Shown in pieces: positions 56,182-64,000 of a DNA stretch of 64,000 nucleotides. Position 1 is the first letter of the stretch; every line of letters begins with the position of its first letter. The notes beneath the pieces were generated by a model. That model was not told the origin of the DNA. It was given only the letters and a program-made list of their open reading frames with translations, and did not search any database. Location of the stretch: NCBI RefSeq assembly GCF_008039555.1, contig NZ_VDUW01000009.1, positions 1-64,000 on the forward strand, read 5' to 3'. A program made the position numbers and the translations under genes. The DNA is from Cerasibacillus terrae. Its GTDB lineage: Bacteria; Bacillota; Bacilli; Bacillales; Amphibacillaceae.

Positions 56182-58611
56182 ATGTTAGTCTCATTAAATT
56201 GGTTAAAAAAATATGTAGATATCGATGGTATTGATCCAGAAGAATTAGCAGAAAAGATAACTAAATCAGGCATTGAGGTTGATGGTATAGAATATATCGG
56301 TGAAAGTGATTTAAATGTTGTTGTCGGTCATGTAGAAACATGTGAGAAACATCCGAATGCAGATAAATTAAATGTTTGTATGGTAGATGTTGGAGAAAGT
56401 GAATCTTTGCAAATTGTTTGTGGAGCACCGAATGTAAAACAAGGTCAAAAAGTAGCCGTTGCAAAACCAGGAGCAGTTTTACCTGGGAATTTCAAAATAA
56501 AAAAAGCAAAACTACGAGGAGTGGAATCCAATGGAATGATCTGCTCCTTACAAGAATTGGGAATCGATGAAAAATATATTCCAAGTCAATTTGCGGAAGG
56601 AATTTATGTGTTTCCAGAAGATGTAGAAGTTGGTGTTCAAGTAGAGGAATTACTAAATCTAAATGATGTAATTCTTGAATTTGATTTAACACCAAATCGT
56701 TCGGATGCTTTAAGTATGTTAGGCGTTGCTTATGAAGTGGCAGCCATTTTAGATAAACCGCTTCAATTACCAGAGGTTCGTATTTCGGAAATAGAAGAAG
56801 AAGCAAAAGAACATATATCTGTTCAAGTAGATGCCACTGACTTATGCCCATATTATGGTGCTTTTATCATTAAAGATGTTGAAATAAAATCTGCACCATT
56901 ATGGATGCAAAATTATTTATTAGCAGCAGGAGTTCGACCAATTAATAATGTTGTTGATATTACAAATTATGTTTTATTAGAATATGGTCAGCCATTACAT
57001 GCTTTTGATTACGACAGACTTCAATCAGAGAAAATAGTTGTGCGTAGAGCACATACAGATGAAAAAATGACTACTTTAGATGATGTGGAACGTAATCTTT
57101 CGGAAGATAATCTTGTGATTACAAATGGCGTAAATCCTGTTGCCTTAGCTGGTGTTATGGGAGGAAAAAATACAGAAGTTCATCATGCTACGAAAAATAT
57201 TCTTTTAGAAGCAGCTTTTTTCGACCCTACAACAGTACGAAAAACAGTGAAAGAAACAGGATTACGTAGTGAAGCTAGTACAAGGTACGAAAAAGGTGTG
57301 GACCCAAATCGTGTAAAAGAAGCAGGGTTACGTGCATGTCAATTACTTGAAAAGTACGCAAATGGTAAAGTACTAAAAGGACTTGTTGAACATGACAAAC
57401 TTGATCGTTCTGAAAAAATGGTATCCATTCATACAGATGAAATTAATAAGCGATTAGGGACCTCTATTTCAATAGATGAAATAGGAGACATTTTACGCAA
57501 GTTACAATTTGAATACACTCAAAATGACTTACAATTTGATGTTCGAATTCCTACAAGACGTGGGGATATTACAATATTTGAAGATATGTTAGAAGAAGTT
57601 GCACGAATCTATGGATATGATCATTTACCTTTTACATTACCAAAGCATTTTTCTCAAGTAGGTAGACTCACACCTAAGCAACAACTAACACGTAAAATCA
57701 ATGCCTTTTTACAAGGTGCTGGCATGATGGAGGCTAGAACATATTCTTTAACTAATAAGTCTTTAGTAGGGCAATTTATTAGCCCAGAAATACATGAACA
57801 TAATCCACAGGCTATTTCTGTGCTTAGTCCAATGACTGAGGATCATCAATATTTACGCCTAAGCCTATTACCTGAATTACTTCAATCACTTTCATATAAT
57901 CAGGCGAGAAATCAACATCATCTTGCATTATATGAGGTAGGAAATATTTTTCTTTCGAATGAAACAAAGTTAACGAAACAACCACAAGAAAAGACACGTA
58001 TTTCAGGAACATTAACAGGTGAATGGGTTACACATGAATGGCAACAAGAAACGAAGCAAGTGGACTTTTATGTTGTAAAAGGTATATTAGAAGGATTGTT
58101 TGCCTTTTTAAATATACGGGTGGAATATAAAGCTTCTGCGTTGGCTCAAATGCACCCGGGTAGATGTGCAAGTATATATTTAAATGGCAAACCAATTGGA
58201 TTTTTAGGTCAAATTCACCCACTTGTACAAAAAGAAATGGATTTAAAAGAAACATATGTATTTGACATAGATTTTGAAGAACTTGTACAACAATATGAAC
58301 ATCAAACAACATATAAAACAATTCCTAAATACCCATCCATCCAGCGTGATGTGGCATTTATTATGGATGAAGATTTATTAGCAGGAGATATTCAGCAGTT
58401 AATTGAAGAAGTCGGGACATCACTAGTTAAAGAAGTACATGTTTTTGATGTGTATGCAGGAGAACATTTACCGGATGGAAAGAAATCAGTCGCTTTCAAT
58501 TTAGTTTATCAAGATCCTGATAAAACACTGAAAGATAAAGAAGTAGATGAATCTTTCCAAGAAATTGTAGAAGCTGTTAATGAACAATTTAAAACATATA
58601 TTCGCTCTTAA
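56182..58611 (+). CDS. pheT: Phenylalanyl-tRNA synthetase beta subunit
   Basis: 809 residues with tRNA-binding (EMAP-like) domain at about 40-150, the B3/B4 editing region around 210-400, B5 domain around 410-480, the inactive class II-like core, and the C-terminal ferredoxin-fold anticodon-binding domain (YPSIQRDVAFIMDE onward). Ribosome site AGGAGG. A terminator follows the stop. Confidence 0.97.
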   Translation: MLVSLNWLKKYVDIDGIDPEELAEKITKSGIEVDGIEYIGESDLNVVVGHVETCEKHPNADKLNVCMVDVGESESLQIVCGAPNVKQGQKVAVAKPGAVLPGNFKIKKAKLRGVESNGMICSLQELGIDEKYIPSQFAEGIYVFPEDVEVGVQVEELLNLNDVILEFDLTPNRSDALSMLGVAYEVAAILDKPLQLPEVRISEIEEEAKEHISVQVDATDLCPYYGAFIIKDVEIKSAPLWMQNYLLAAGVRPINNVVDITNYVLLEYGQPLHAFDYDRLQSEKIVVRRAHTDEKMTTLDDVERNLSEDNLVITNGVNPVALAGVMGGKNTEVHHATKNILLEAAFFDPTTVRKTVKETGLRSEASTRYEKGVDPNRVKEAGLRACQLLEKYANGKVLKGLVEHDKLDRSEKMVSIHTDEINKRLGTSISIDEIGDILRKLQFEYTQNDLQFDVRIPTRRGDITIFEDMLEEVARIYGYDHLPFTLPKHFSQVGRLTPKQQLTRKINAFLQGAGMMEARTYSLTNKSLVGQFISPEIHEHNPQAISVLSPMTEDHQYLRLSLLPELLQSLSYNQARNQHHLALYEVGNIFLSNETKLTKQPQEKTRISGTLTGEWVTHEWQQETKQVDFYVVKGILEGLFAFLNIRVEYKASALAQMHPGRCASIYLNGKPIGFLGQIHPLVQKEMDLKETYVFDIDFEELVQQYEHQTTYKTIPKYPSIQRDVAFIMDEDLLAGDIQQLIEEVGTSLVKEVHVFDVYAGEHLPDGKKSVAFNLVYQDPDKTLKDKEVDESFQEIVEAVNEQFKTYIRS

Positions 58612-58621
58612 ATAAAATTAG

Positions 58622-58652
58622 AAACGATATGGAGAAATCCATATCGTTTTAA
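58622..58652. terminator. Bidirectional terminator between pheT and rnhC
   Basis: AAACGATATGG (58622-58632) pairs perfectly with the arm at 58639-58649, with T on the plus side. Confidence 0.8.
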
Positions 58653-58653
58653 T

Positions 58654-59601
58654 TTACAGGAACGAGTATGCTTTTTTGGTATTTGCAAAATGAACTTTCG
58701 CACAGGAGGTTAATGCAGATTCACCATGTCTTCTTATAATATCAGCAATGACACGATCCACTTTAGAGGATGCTCCTTTTGGTATAGTGGTACCAATCTC
58801 ATTTGATAGGCGATCCATTTCAGTTAGAAATTTTGTCCGGGCAATAATGGATGCAGCAGCTACCGCAATTGAATAACTTTCTGCTTTCGTCATAAAAAAA
58901 GTATCCATTGTCAATTGTTCATTTTCAGTAGCAAGATGTTTTTTAAACACATTTGGTTGACAGAATTGATCAATTAAAATACCAGATAAAGGGGAATTAC
59001 CTATCTTTTTAGTAAGATTTTTTATTGCGTGATGATGCATCATTGTTTTCATTTTTCCTTGTGTCCAACCGTTTTTTTGCAATTGATTATATTTCTCATT
59101 CGGTAAAACATGTAAAACATAGGGGATTTTTAAGTCCATTAATTTTTGTGCGGTTTTTCTTATTTGTTGATCTGTAATATTTTTTGAATCACGAACACCG
59201 ATTGATTTTATTGTTTCGATTTGATCCTCCTGTACGTAAGCGGCAACAACCGTGATTGGACCAAAATAATCTCCAGTACCTGCTTCATCTGTTCCAATAT
59301 GTGATGAGATAAATAGATTTCTAGGTGGAGAAAAACTATGTATTGATGTTTTTTTATTTTCGCTTTTCATAACCTTCCTTGTTTTCGTAGTATTTGTATT
59401 GTTACTCTGCCATTTATTTACTTCAACTTCCGGAGATTTGCCTTGAAATAATACTTTCCCTGATTTATAAGCAGTAATCACTGCATATTCTGTTTTTGCT
59501 CGAAAAATAGCCCCCGGTGGTTCAGTGGTTAATTTATTGGTATAATGTTTTTGCATTTCTTTAATGATTGATTCTGGAAATGTATCAACATGTTGGGACA
59601 T
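58654..59601 (-). CDS. rnhC: Ribonuclease HIII
   Basis: Cleaves RNA in RNA-DNA hybrids (315 residues). The N-terminal TBP-like substrate-binding domain covers about 1-85; the catalytic core begins at IGTDEAGTGDYFGPI with Asp and Glu, and IARTKFLTEMDRLS belongs to the family. Faces away from zapA, as usual in Bacilli. Confidence 0.95.
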   Translation of the reverse strand: MSQHVDTFPESIIKEMQKHYTNKLTTEPPGAIFRAKTEYAVITAYKSGKVLFQGKSPEVEVNKWQSNNTNTTKTRKVMKSENKKTSIHSFSPPRNLFISSHIGTDEAGTGDYFGPITVVAAYVQEDQIETIKSIGVRDSKNITDQQIRKTAQKLMDLKIPYVLHVLPNEKYNQLQKNGWTQGKMKTMMHHHAIKNLTKKIGNSPLSGILIDQFCQPNVFKKHLATENEQLTMDTFFMTKAESYSIAVAAASIIARTKFLTEMDRLSNEIGTTIPKGASSKVDRVIADIIRRHGESALTSCAKVHFANTKKAYSFL

Positions 59602-59785
59602 ACCATCTCTCCATTTCTATGTAAACATAAATTGATATTACCACATACACTATAGCAGAGTTAAACGATGAAGAACAAGAATTGTTTTCAAATAGGTGAC
59701 TTCATGGTAAAATAAATGAAAGAAAATGGATTGATTATCGAAAACTTTAATATATATGGAATAGGTGTTTTAGGGAGGGTAGCAG

Positions 59786-60067
59786 GTGGAACAAGATGAA
59801 AAAAAGAAAATCACAGTCAGTATCCACAATAAATCCTATACAATTGTAGGCACAGAGCCTAGACAACATATTCAATTAGTTGCGAGTCTTGTAGACCAAA
59901 AAATGAAAGAAATTCAAGATATGAATAAAAACTTAGATACAACGAGTTTAGCTGTTCTTACAGCTGTTAATACGATGAATAATTATATGAAATTAAAAGA
60001 AGAGTATGCAACATTACTCGGCAACATGAAAAAAGATAGAGGAAGAGGCAAACGGAAGCATGGCTAA
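59786..60067 (+). CDS. zapA: Cell division protein ZapA
   Basis: 93 residues; the N-terminal KITVSIHNKSYTIVGTE strand pair and the following coiled coil fit ZapA, which bundles FtsZ filaments. Start GTG 59786 follows AGGGAGGG. A possible promoter is TTTTCA (59685-59690) with TAAAAT (59708-59713). Overlaps the next gene by eight bases. Confidence 0.92.
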   Translation: MEQDEKKKITVSIHNKSYTIVGTEPRQHIQLVASLVDQKMKEIQDMNKNLDTTSLAVLTAVNTMNNYMKLKEEYATLLGNMKKDRGRGKRKHG

Positions 60068-60608
60068 TTTAATTGTTATTTTATTTTTATTATTTGGTTT
60101 TTTAATGGGGTTAAAACGTGGTTTGATTTTACAGGTGTTTCATTTGGTCGGTTTTATTGTTGCATTTATTGTTGCAGCACTAAGTTTTAAAAAGTTATCA
60201 AGTCATTTGGAAATGTGGATTCCGTTTCCAGGATTTTCTGATCAAAATGTCTGGTCAGATGTATTGAACTCAGCTCCTGTTCAAGATGCTTTTTATAATG
60301 CTATTGCATTTGCAATTATTTTTTTTATAACTAAAATTATATTACAAATCATTGCATCTATGTTAGATTTTGTGGCATCTTTCCCTATTTTAAATTCAGT
60401 AAATAAATTACTTGGTGCTTTTTTAGGGTTCGTTGAAGTTTATTTAATTGTATTTATTGTTTTATTTATATTGTCATTGACACCAATAGATACAATTCAG
60501 AATTGGTTATCTACATCTACACTTGCAAAAGTTATCATTCAAAGTACACCTATACTGTCGAATAAAATCCAAGATTTATGGTTTGTGAGTTTACAGAGCA
60601 TTATTTGA
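60060..60608 (+). CDS. yshB: CvpA family membrane protein YshB
   Basis: This 182-residue protein has four membrane segments; LFGFLMGLKRGLILQVFHLVGFIVAF at the start and LLGAFLGFVEVYLIVFIVLFILS are CvpA-like. In E. coli CvpA is tied to colicin V production and membrane homeostasis; here it belongs to the conserved zapA-yshB-polX-mutS2 row. Confidence 0.88.
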   Translation: MANLIVILFLLFGFLMGLKRGLILQVFHLVGFIVAFIVAALSFKKLSSHLEMWIPFPGFSDQNVWSDVLNSAPVQDAFYNAIAFAIIFFITKIILQIIASMLDFVASFPILNSVNKLLGAFLGFVEVYLIVFIVLFILSLTPIDTIQNWLSTSTLAKVIIQSTPILSNKIQDLWFVSLQSII

Positions 60609-60630
60609 ATATAATCCCGTTAACACATAT

Positions 60631-60714
60631 AAGAGACTGATTCATGGTTTTGGGAATGTACGAACTGGTATATATGATATACAGCAAGTATGATCTCTTC
60701 CGAATGAGTCTCTT
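60631..60714 (+). repeat. Long inverted repeat between yshB and polX
   Basis: AAGAGACTGATTC (60631-60643) and GAATGAGTCTCTT (60702-60714) pair over 12 of 13 positions. Inside, GTATAT and ATATAC form a second small hairpin. There is no T-run, so it is not a plain terminator. Meaning unknown. Confidence 0.55.
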
Positions 60715-60756
60715 TCGTATTAGAAGAAAGTTACTGTTAGATAGCAGGTGAGTGAA

Positions 60757-62475
60757 TTGGAAATAAATAAAAAAGACGTTATACAATTATTAGAAAAAAT
60801 TGCCTTATATATGGAATTAAAGGGGGAAAACCCTTTTAAAATTTCTGCCTACCGAAAAGCAGCTGCGCAATTAGAAGCAGATGAACGAACAATTACAGAA
60901 ATAGGGGATTTTACAACCATAAAAGGAATTGGAAAGGGAACAAATGCAGTTATCGTTGAATATATACAAACAGGTCATTCCGGAACTCTCGCACAATTGG
61001 AAAAAGAAGTTCCCTCTGGTCTTATTCCACTACTTCGTGTACCAGGATTAGGTGGAAAAAAATTATCAAAATTATACCAGGAACTAGGGATTACTGATTA
61101 TCATACGTTAAAACAAGCTATTCTGGATCAAAAAGTAGAAAAGCTTTCAGGCTTTGGCAAGAAATCCGCTAAAAATATATTGCAAGCCTTAGAACAAGTA
61201 AATACACGTCCAGAGCGTATCCCAATAGCTGTTGTCTTACCAATTGCCGAACAAATTAAATCTTATTTACAAAAGTCCCCAATTATTCAAGCGTTTTCCG
61301 TTGCAGGAAGTTTACGTAGAATGGAAGAAACAGTAAAAGATATTGATTTTATTATAGCAACAGATAAACCAACAGAAGTAAGGCAGTATCTATTAGCAAT
61401 GGATGATCTAAAGGAAGTCATTTCTTCTGGAGATACAAAAATCACAATTGAATTAAACCATGCTTATGGAATCCATGTTGACTTTCGATTAGTAGAACAA
61501 AAAGAATTTGCTACGACTTTGCACCATTTTACAGGTTCTAAAGACCATAATGTGGCATTACGACAGCTTGCCAAGGTACGTGGAGAAAAAATTAATGAAT
61601 ATGGTGTGGAAATTGAAGAAACAAATGAAATATTAACGTTTTCATCAGAAAAGGAATTCTTTCGTCATTTTGGTCTGTATGAAATACCTCCAGAGGCTAG
61701 AAATAACAAAGGAGAGATTGAGTTATTTCAACATCAATCTTCCTATTTAAAAGTAAGTGATATCCGTGGTGATTTACATATGCATACAACCTGGAGTGAT
61801 GGAGCCCATTCTGTAGAAGAAATGGTACTTTCTGCTCGAGATAAAGGATATGAATATATCGCCATTACAGATCATTCTAAATCACTTCGAATTGCAAATG
61901 GATTAGATGAAACTAGATTACGAATTCAACGTGAAGAAATTGAAAGGCTGAATGAAAAATATTCGGATATTCATATTTTTGCTGGTGTGGAAATGGATAT
62001 TTTACCAGATGGACGCCTAGATTTTTCTAATGATTTTTTACAAGAAATGGACTTTGTGATTGCAGCAATTCATTCCAGTTTTAAACAATCGGAAGAACAA
62101 ATTATGTATCGACTTTTTCAAGCATTGGAAAATCCGTATGTCTCCCTTATTGCTCATCCAACAGGACGACTAATAGGTAGGAGAGATGGATATAAAGTTG
62201 ATATAGAACGACTAATAGATCATGCTAAACAAACAAATACAGCACTTGAAATAAACTCCAATCCTAATCGACTTGATTTATCAAGTGAATGGGCGGAGAT
62301 GGCATATGTTAATGGTGTTCGGATAGCGATTAATACAGATGCACATCATAAGAAAAGATTAGAACAAATAAAGTACGGGGTAGGAGTTGCAAGAAAAGCA
62401 GGTCTCCAAAAGGAAAATGTGATTAATGCATGGTCAAAAGAACAGTTACTTTCATTTTTTAATGAAAAGAAATAA
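60757..62475 (+). CDS. polX: Family X DNA polymerase PolX with PHP domain
   Basis: 572 residues. The polymerase beta-like part (about 1-310) has helix-hairpin-helix motifs ([27 protein letters not shown]) and the nucleotidyl-transfer region [20 protein letters not shown]. The C-terminal PHP domain (about 335-572) has [15 protein letters not shown] and ITDHSKSL, the 3'-5' exonuclease metal site. Acts in base-excision repair. I start it at TTG 60757 with AGGTGAG before it and the relative's N-terminus; GTG 60748 is possible. Confidence 0.94.
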   Translation: MEINKKDVIQLLEKIALYMELKGENPFKISAYRKAAAQLEADERTITEIGDFTTIKGIGKGTNAVIVEYIQTGHSGTLAQLEKEVPSGLIPLLRVPGLGGKKLSKLYQELGITDYHTLKQAILDQKVEKLSGFGKKSAKNILQALEQVNTRPERIPIAVVLPIAEQIKSYLQKSPIIQAFSVAGSLRRMEETVKDIDFIIATDKPTEVRQYLLAMDDLKEVISSGDTKITIELNHAYGIHVDFRLVEQKEFATTLHHFTGSKDHNVALRQLAKVRGEKINEYGVEIEETNEILTFSSEKEFFRHFGLYEIPPEARNNKGEIELFQHQSSYLKVSDIRGDLHMHTTWSDGAHSVEEMVLSARDKGYEYIAITDHSKSLRIANGLDETRLRIQREEIERLNEKYSDIHIFAGVEMDILPDGRLDFSNDFLQEMDFVIAAIHSSFKQSEEQIMYRLFQALENPYVSLIAHPTGRLIGRRDGYKVDIERLIDHAKQTNTALEINSNPNRLDLSSEWAEMAYVNGVRIAINTDAHHKKRLEQIKYGVGVARKAGLQKENVINAWSKEQLLSFFNEKK

Positions 62476-62488
62476 AGGAGTATCATTC

Positions 62489-64000
62489 ATGAATGAACGG
62501 ATTCTAAAAGTATTAGAATTTCATAAAATTAAAGAGCAATTAAGTGCACAAGCAGGTACAATAATTGGAAAAAGACTCGTTTCTAATATATTTCCTTCTA
62601 CTAATTTTAAAGAAGTTGTAGAACGACAACAAGAAACAGATGAAGCTGTTCAAATTTTACGTTTAAATAAATCAATCCCATTAGGTGGAATATTTGATAT
62701 TCAAGCAAGTATAAAACGAAGTGAAATTGGTGGTATATTAAACATGGAGGAATGCCTTCAAGTTGCAAGTACCATCTACGGTGGAAGACAGGCAAAGAAT
62801 TTTATTGAATCTTTCGAACTAGACATTCCCATATTAAAACAATTAGGTGAAACAATTACACCGCTTCGCTCACTGGAACAACAAATTAAAAATAGTATCG
62901 ATGATCAAGGAAGAATGTTAGATAGTGCATCTCCTAAACTCCGTGGTATTAGAAGTGCTATACGAACATATGAAGGACGAATTCGTGATAAATTAAATGA
63001 AATTACAAAATCCCGTAGTAAAATGTTATCCGATTCCATTGTGACAATTAGAAATGACCGTTATGTTCTCCCGGTTAAGCAGGAATATCGGGCTTCGGTT
63101 GGTGGAATTGTACATGATCAATCCGCATCTGGACAAACTCTGTTTATGGAACCGAATGCAGTTGTCCATTTGAATAATCATATGCGTGAAAATATATTAG
63201 CCGAAAAACGTGAGATTGAAAGAATACTACAGAAATTAAGTGAGGAGATAGCAACATACCGATATGAGCTGATGGATAATCTTCATGCATTGGCACGAAT
63301 TGATTTAATTCATGCAAAAGGAAAATTAGCACAAATAATGAAAGCCGCAAAACCGGCGATGAATGAAAAAGGCTACATTAAAATGAAGCAAGCCCGCCAT
63401 CCTTTAATTGCAATGGAAAATGTTGTGGCAAATGATATTGAAATTGGAAAAGATTATACATCGATTGTTATCACAGGACCCAATACTGGTGGTAAAACAG
63501 TTACATTAAAAATGCTGGGGTTATGTACGCTAATGGCTCAATCAGGATTACAAGTACCAGCTTTAGATGGTTGTGAATTAGCTGTTTTTAATCAAGTGTT
63601 TGCAGATATAGGTGATGAACAATCCATTGAACAAAATTTAAGTACCTTTTCTTCTCATATGAAAAACATTGTCCAAATTATCAATGAAATGGATTCTCAA
63701 TCACTCATTTTATTTGACGAACTTGGTGCAGGAACAGACCCACAAGAAGGAGCAGCCTTGGCTATCTCTATTTTAGATGAAGCCATATCAAGAGGTGCAC
63801 GTGTCATTGCAACAACACATTATCCGGAATTAAAGGCATATGGCTATAATCGAAAACAAGTTATAAACGCATCGATGGAATTTGATATGGAAACATTAGA
63901 ACCAACCTATCGATTATTAATTGGTGTACCAGGTCGCAGTAATGCTTTTGAAATTTCAAAGCGCTTAGGATTAAAGGAAAACATTATTAAACGTGCTAAA
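62489..64000 (+). CDS. mutS2: MutS2 endonuclease/ATPase (partial, cut by the window end)
   Basis: The frame stays open from ATG 62489 (behind AAAGGAG) to the last base, 504 codons, with no stop. The N-terminal lever and clamp region precedes the MutS ATPase: [12 protein letters not shown] is Walker A and [17 protein letters not shown] is Walker B, with [11 protein letters not shown] beyond. The full protein is about 780 residues, so the C-terminal KOW and Smr nuclease parts lie outside. MutS2 splits collided ribosomes and limits recombination in Bacilli. Confidence 0.96.
   Translation, partial: MNERILKVLEFHKIKEQLSAQAGTIIGKRLVSNIFPSTNFKEVVERQQETDEAVQILRLNKSIPLGGIFDIQASIKRSEIGGILNMEECLQVASTIYGGRQAKNFIESFELDIPILKQLGETITPLRSLEQQIKNSIDDQGRMLDSASPKLRGIRSAIRTYEGRIRDKLNEITKSRSKMLSDSIVTIRNDRYVLPVKQEYRASVGGIVHDQSASGQTLFMEPNAVVHLNNHMRENILAEKREIERILQKLSEEIATYRYELMDNLHALARIDLIHAKGKLAQIMKAAKPAMNEKGYIKMKQARHPLIAMENVVANDIEIGKDYTSIVITGPNTGGKTVTLKMLGLCTLMAQSGLQVPALDGCELAVFNQVFADIGDEQSIEQNLSTFSSHMKNIVQIINEMDSQSLILFDELGAGTDPQEGAALAISILDEAISRGARVIATTHYPELKAYGYNRKQVINASMEFDMETLEPTYRLLIGVPGRSNAFEISKRLGLKENIIKRAK

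Overview
The window is low-GC, Gram-positive DNA with B. subtilis-like gene order over most of its length: nrnA, ytrI/ytrH and dnaE; then accDA, pfkA, pyk, citZ, icd, mdh, phoPR, polA, mutM, coaE and gapB; then nrdR, dnaB, dnaI, ytxC and thrS; then infC, rpmI, rplT, ysdB and ysdC; then sspI, pheST, rnhC, zapA, polX and mutS2. The spore genes ytrI, ytrH and sspI indicate an endospore former, most likely a member of the Bacillaceae outside the B. subtilis group. All calls come from reading the sequence; no search was run.

Positions 1 to about 11750 hold a complete Gram-positive type IV pilus operon: a VanW/G5 envelope protein, PilB, PilT, PilC, a major prepilin, prepilin peptidase, PilM, PilN, PilO, two minor pilins, and a large GspK/PilX-like candidate tip pilin without Glu5. 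Its leader carries a sequence that matches the c-di-GMP-II riboswitch, followed by an intrinsic terminator whose 5' arm can pair into the aptamer's closing stem. PilB also has an N-terminal MshEN-type domain, a known c-di-GMP sensor. The pilus thus appears to be under c-di-GMP control at two levels, transcription and assembly motor. This is the most interesting system in the window.

Positions 11800-20200 hold small membrane proteins, ytoI behind a striking palindrome, ytpI, nrnA, the sporulation pair ytrHI with a good sigma-E promoter, and dnaE. Positions 20300-34640 are central carbon metabolism: malic enzyme with a GntR regulator and a matching operator, then acetyl-CoA carboxylase, phosphofructokinase, pyruvate kinase, citrate synthase with a cre-like site, isocitrate and malate dehydrogenases, and the PhoPR two-component system, whose PhoR lacks the extracellular sensor domain.

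Positions 34800-50040 hold replication and repair genes, gluconeogenic gapB with two CcpN-like boxes, primosome loading genes, thrS under a T-box (specifier ACC), an unrecognised permease, and infC-rpmI-rplT with an L20-type leader and an ATT start for infC. Positions 50100-64000 hold small household genes, sspI, pheST under a T-box (specifier TTC), rnhC, zapA, cvpA, polX and the first 504 codons of mutS2, which runs off the edge. I found no tRNA, rRNA, CRISPR array, insertion sequence or prophage.
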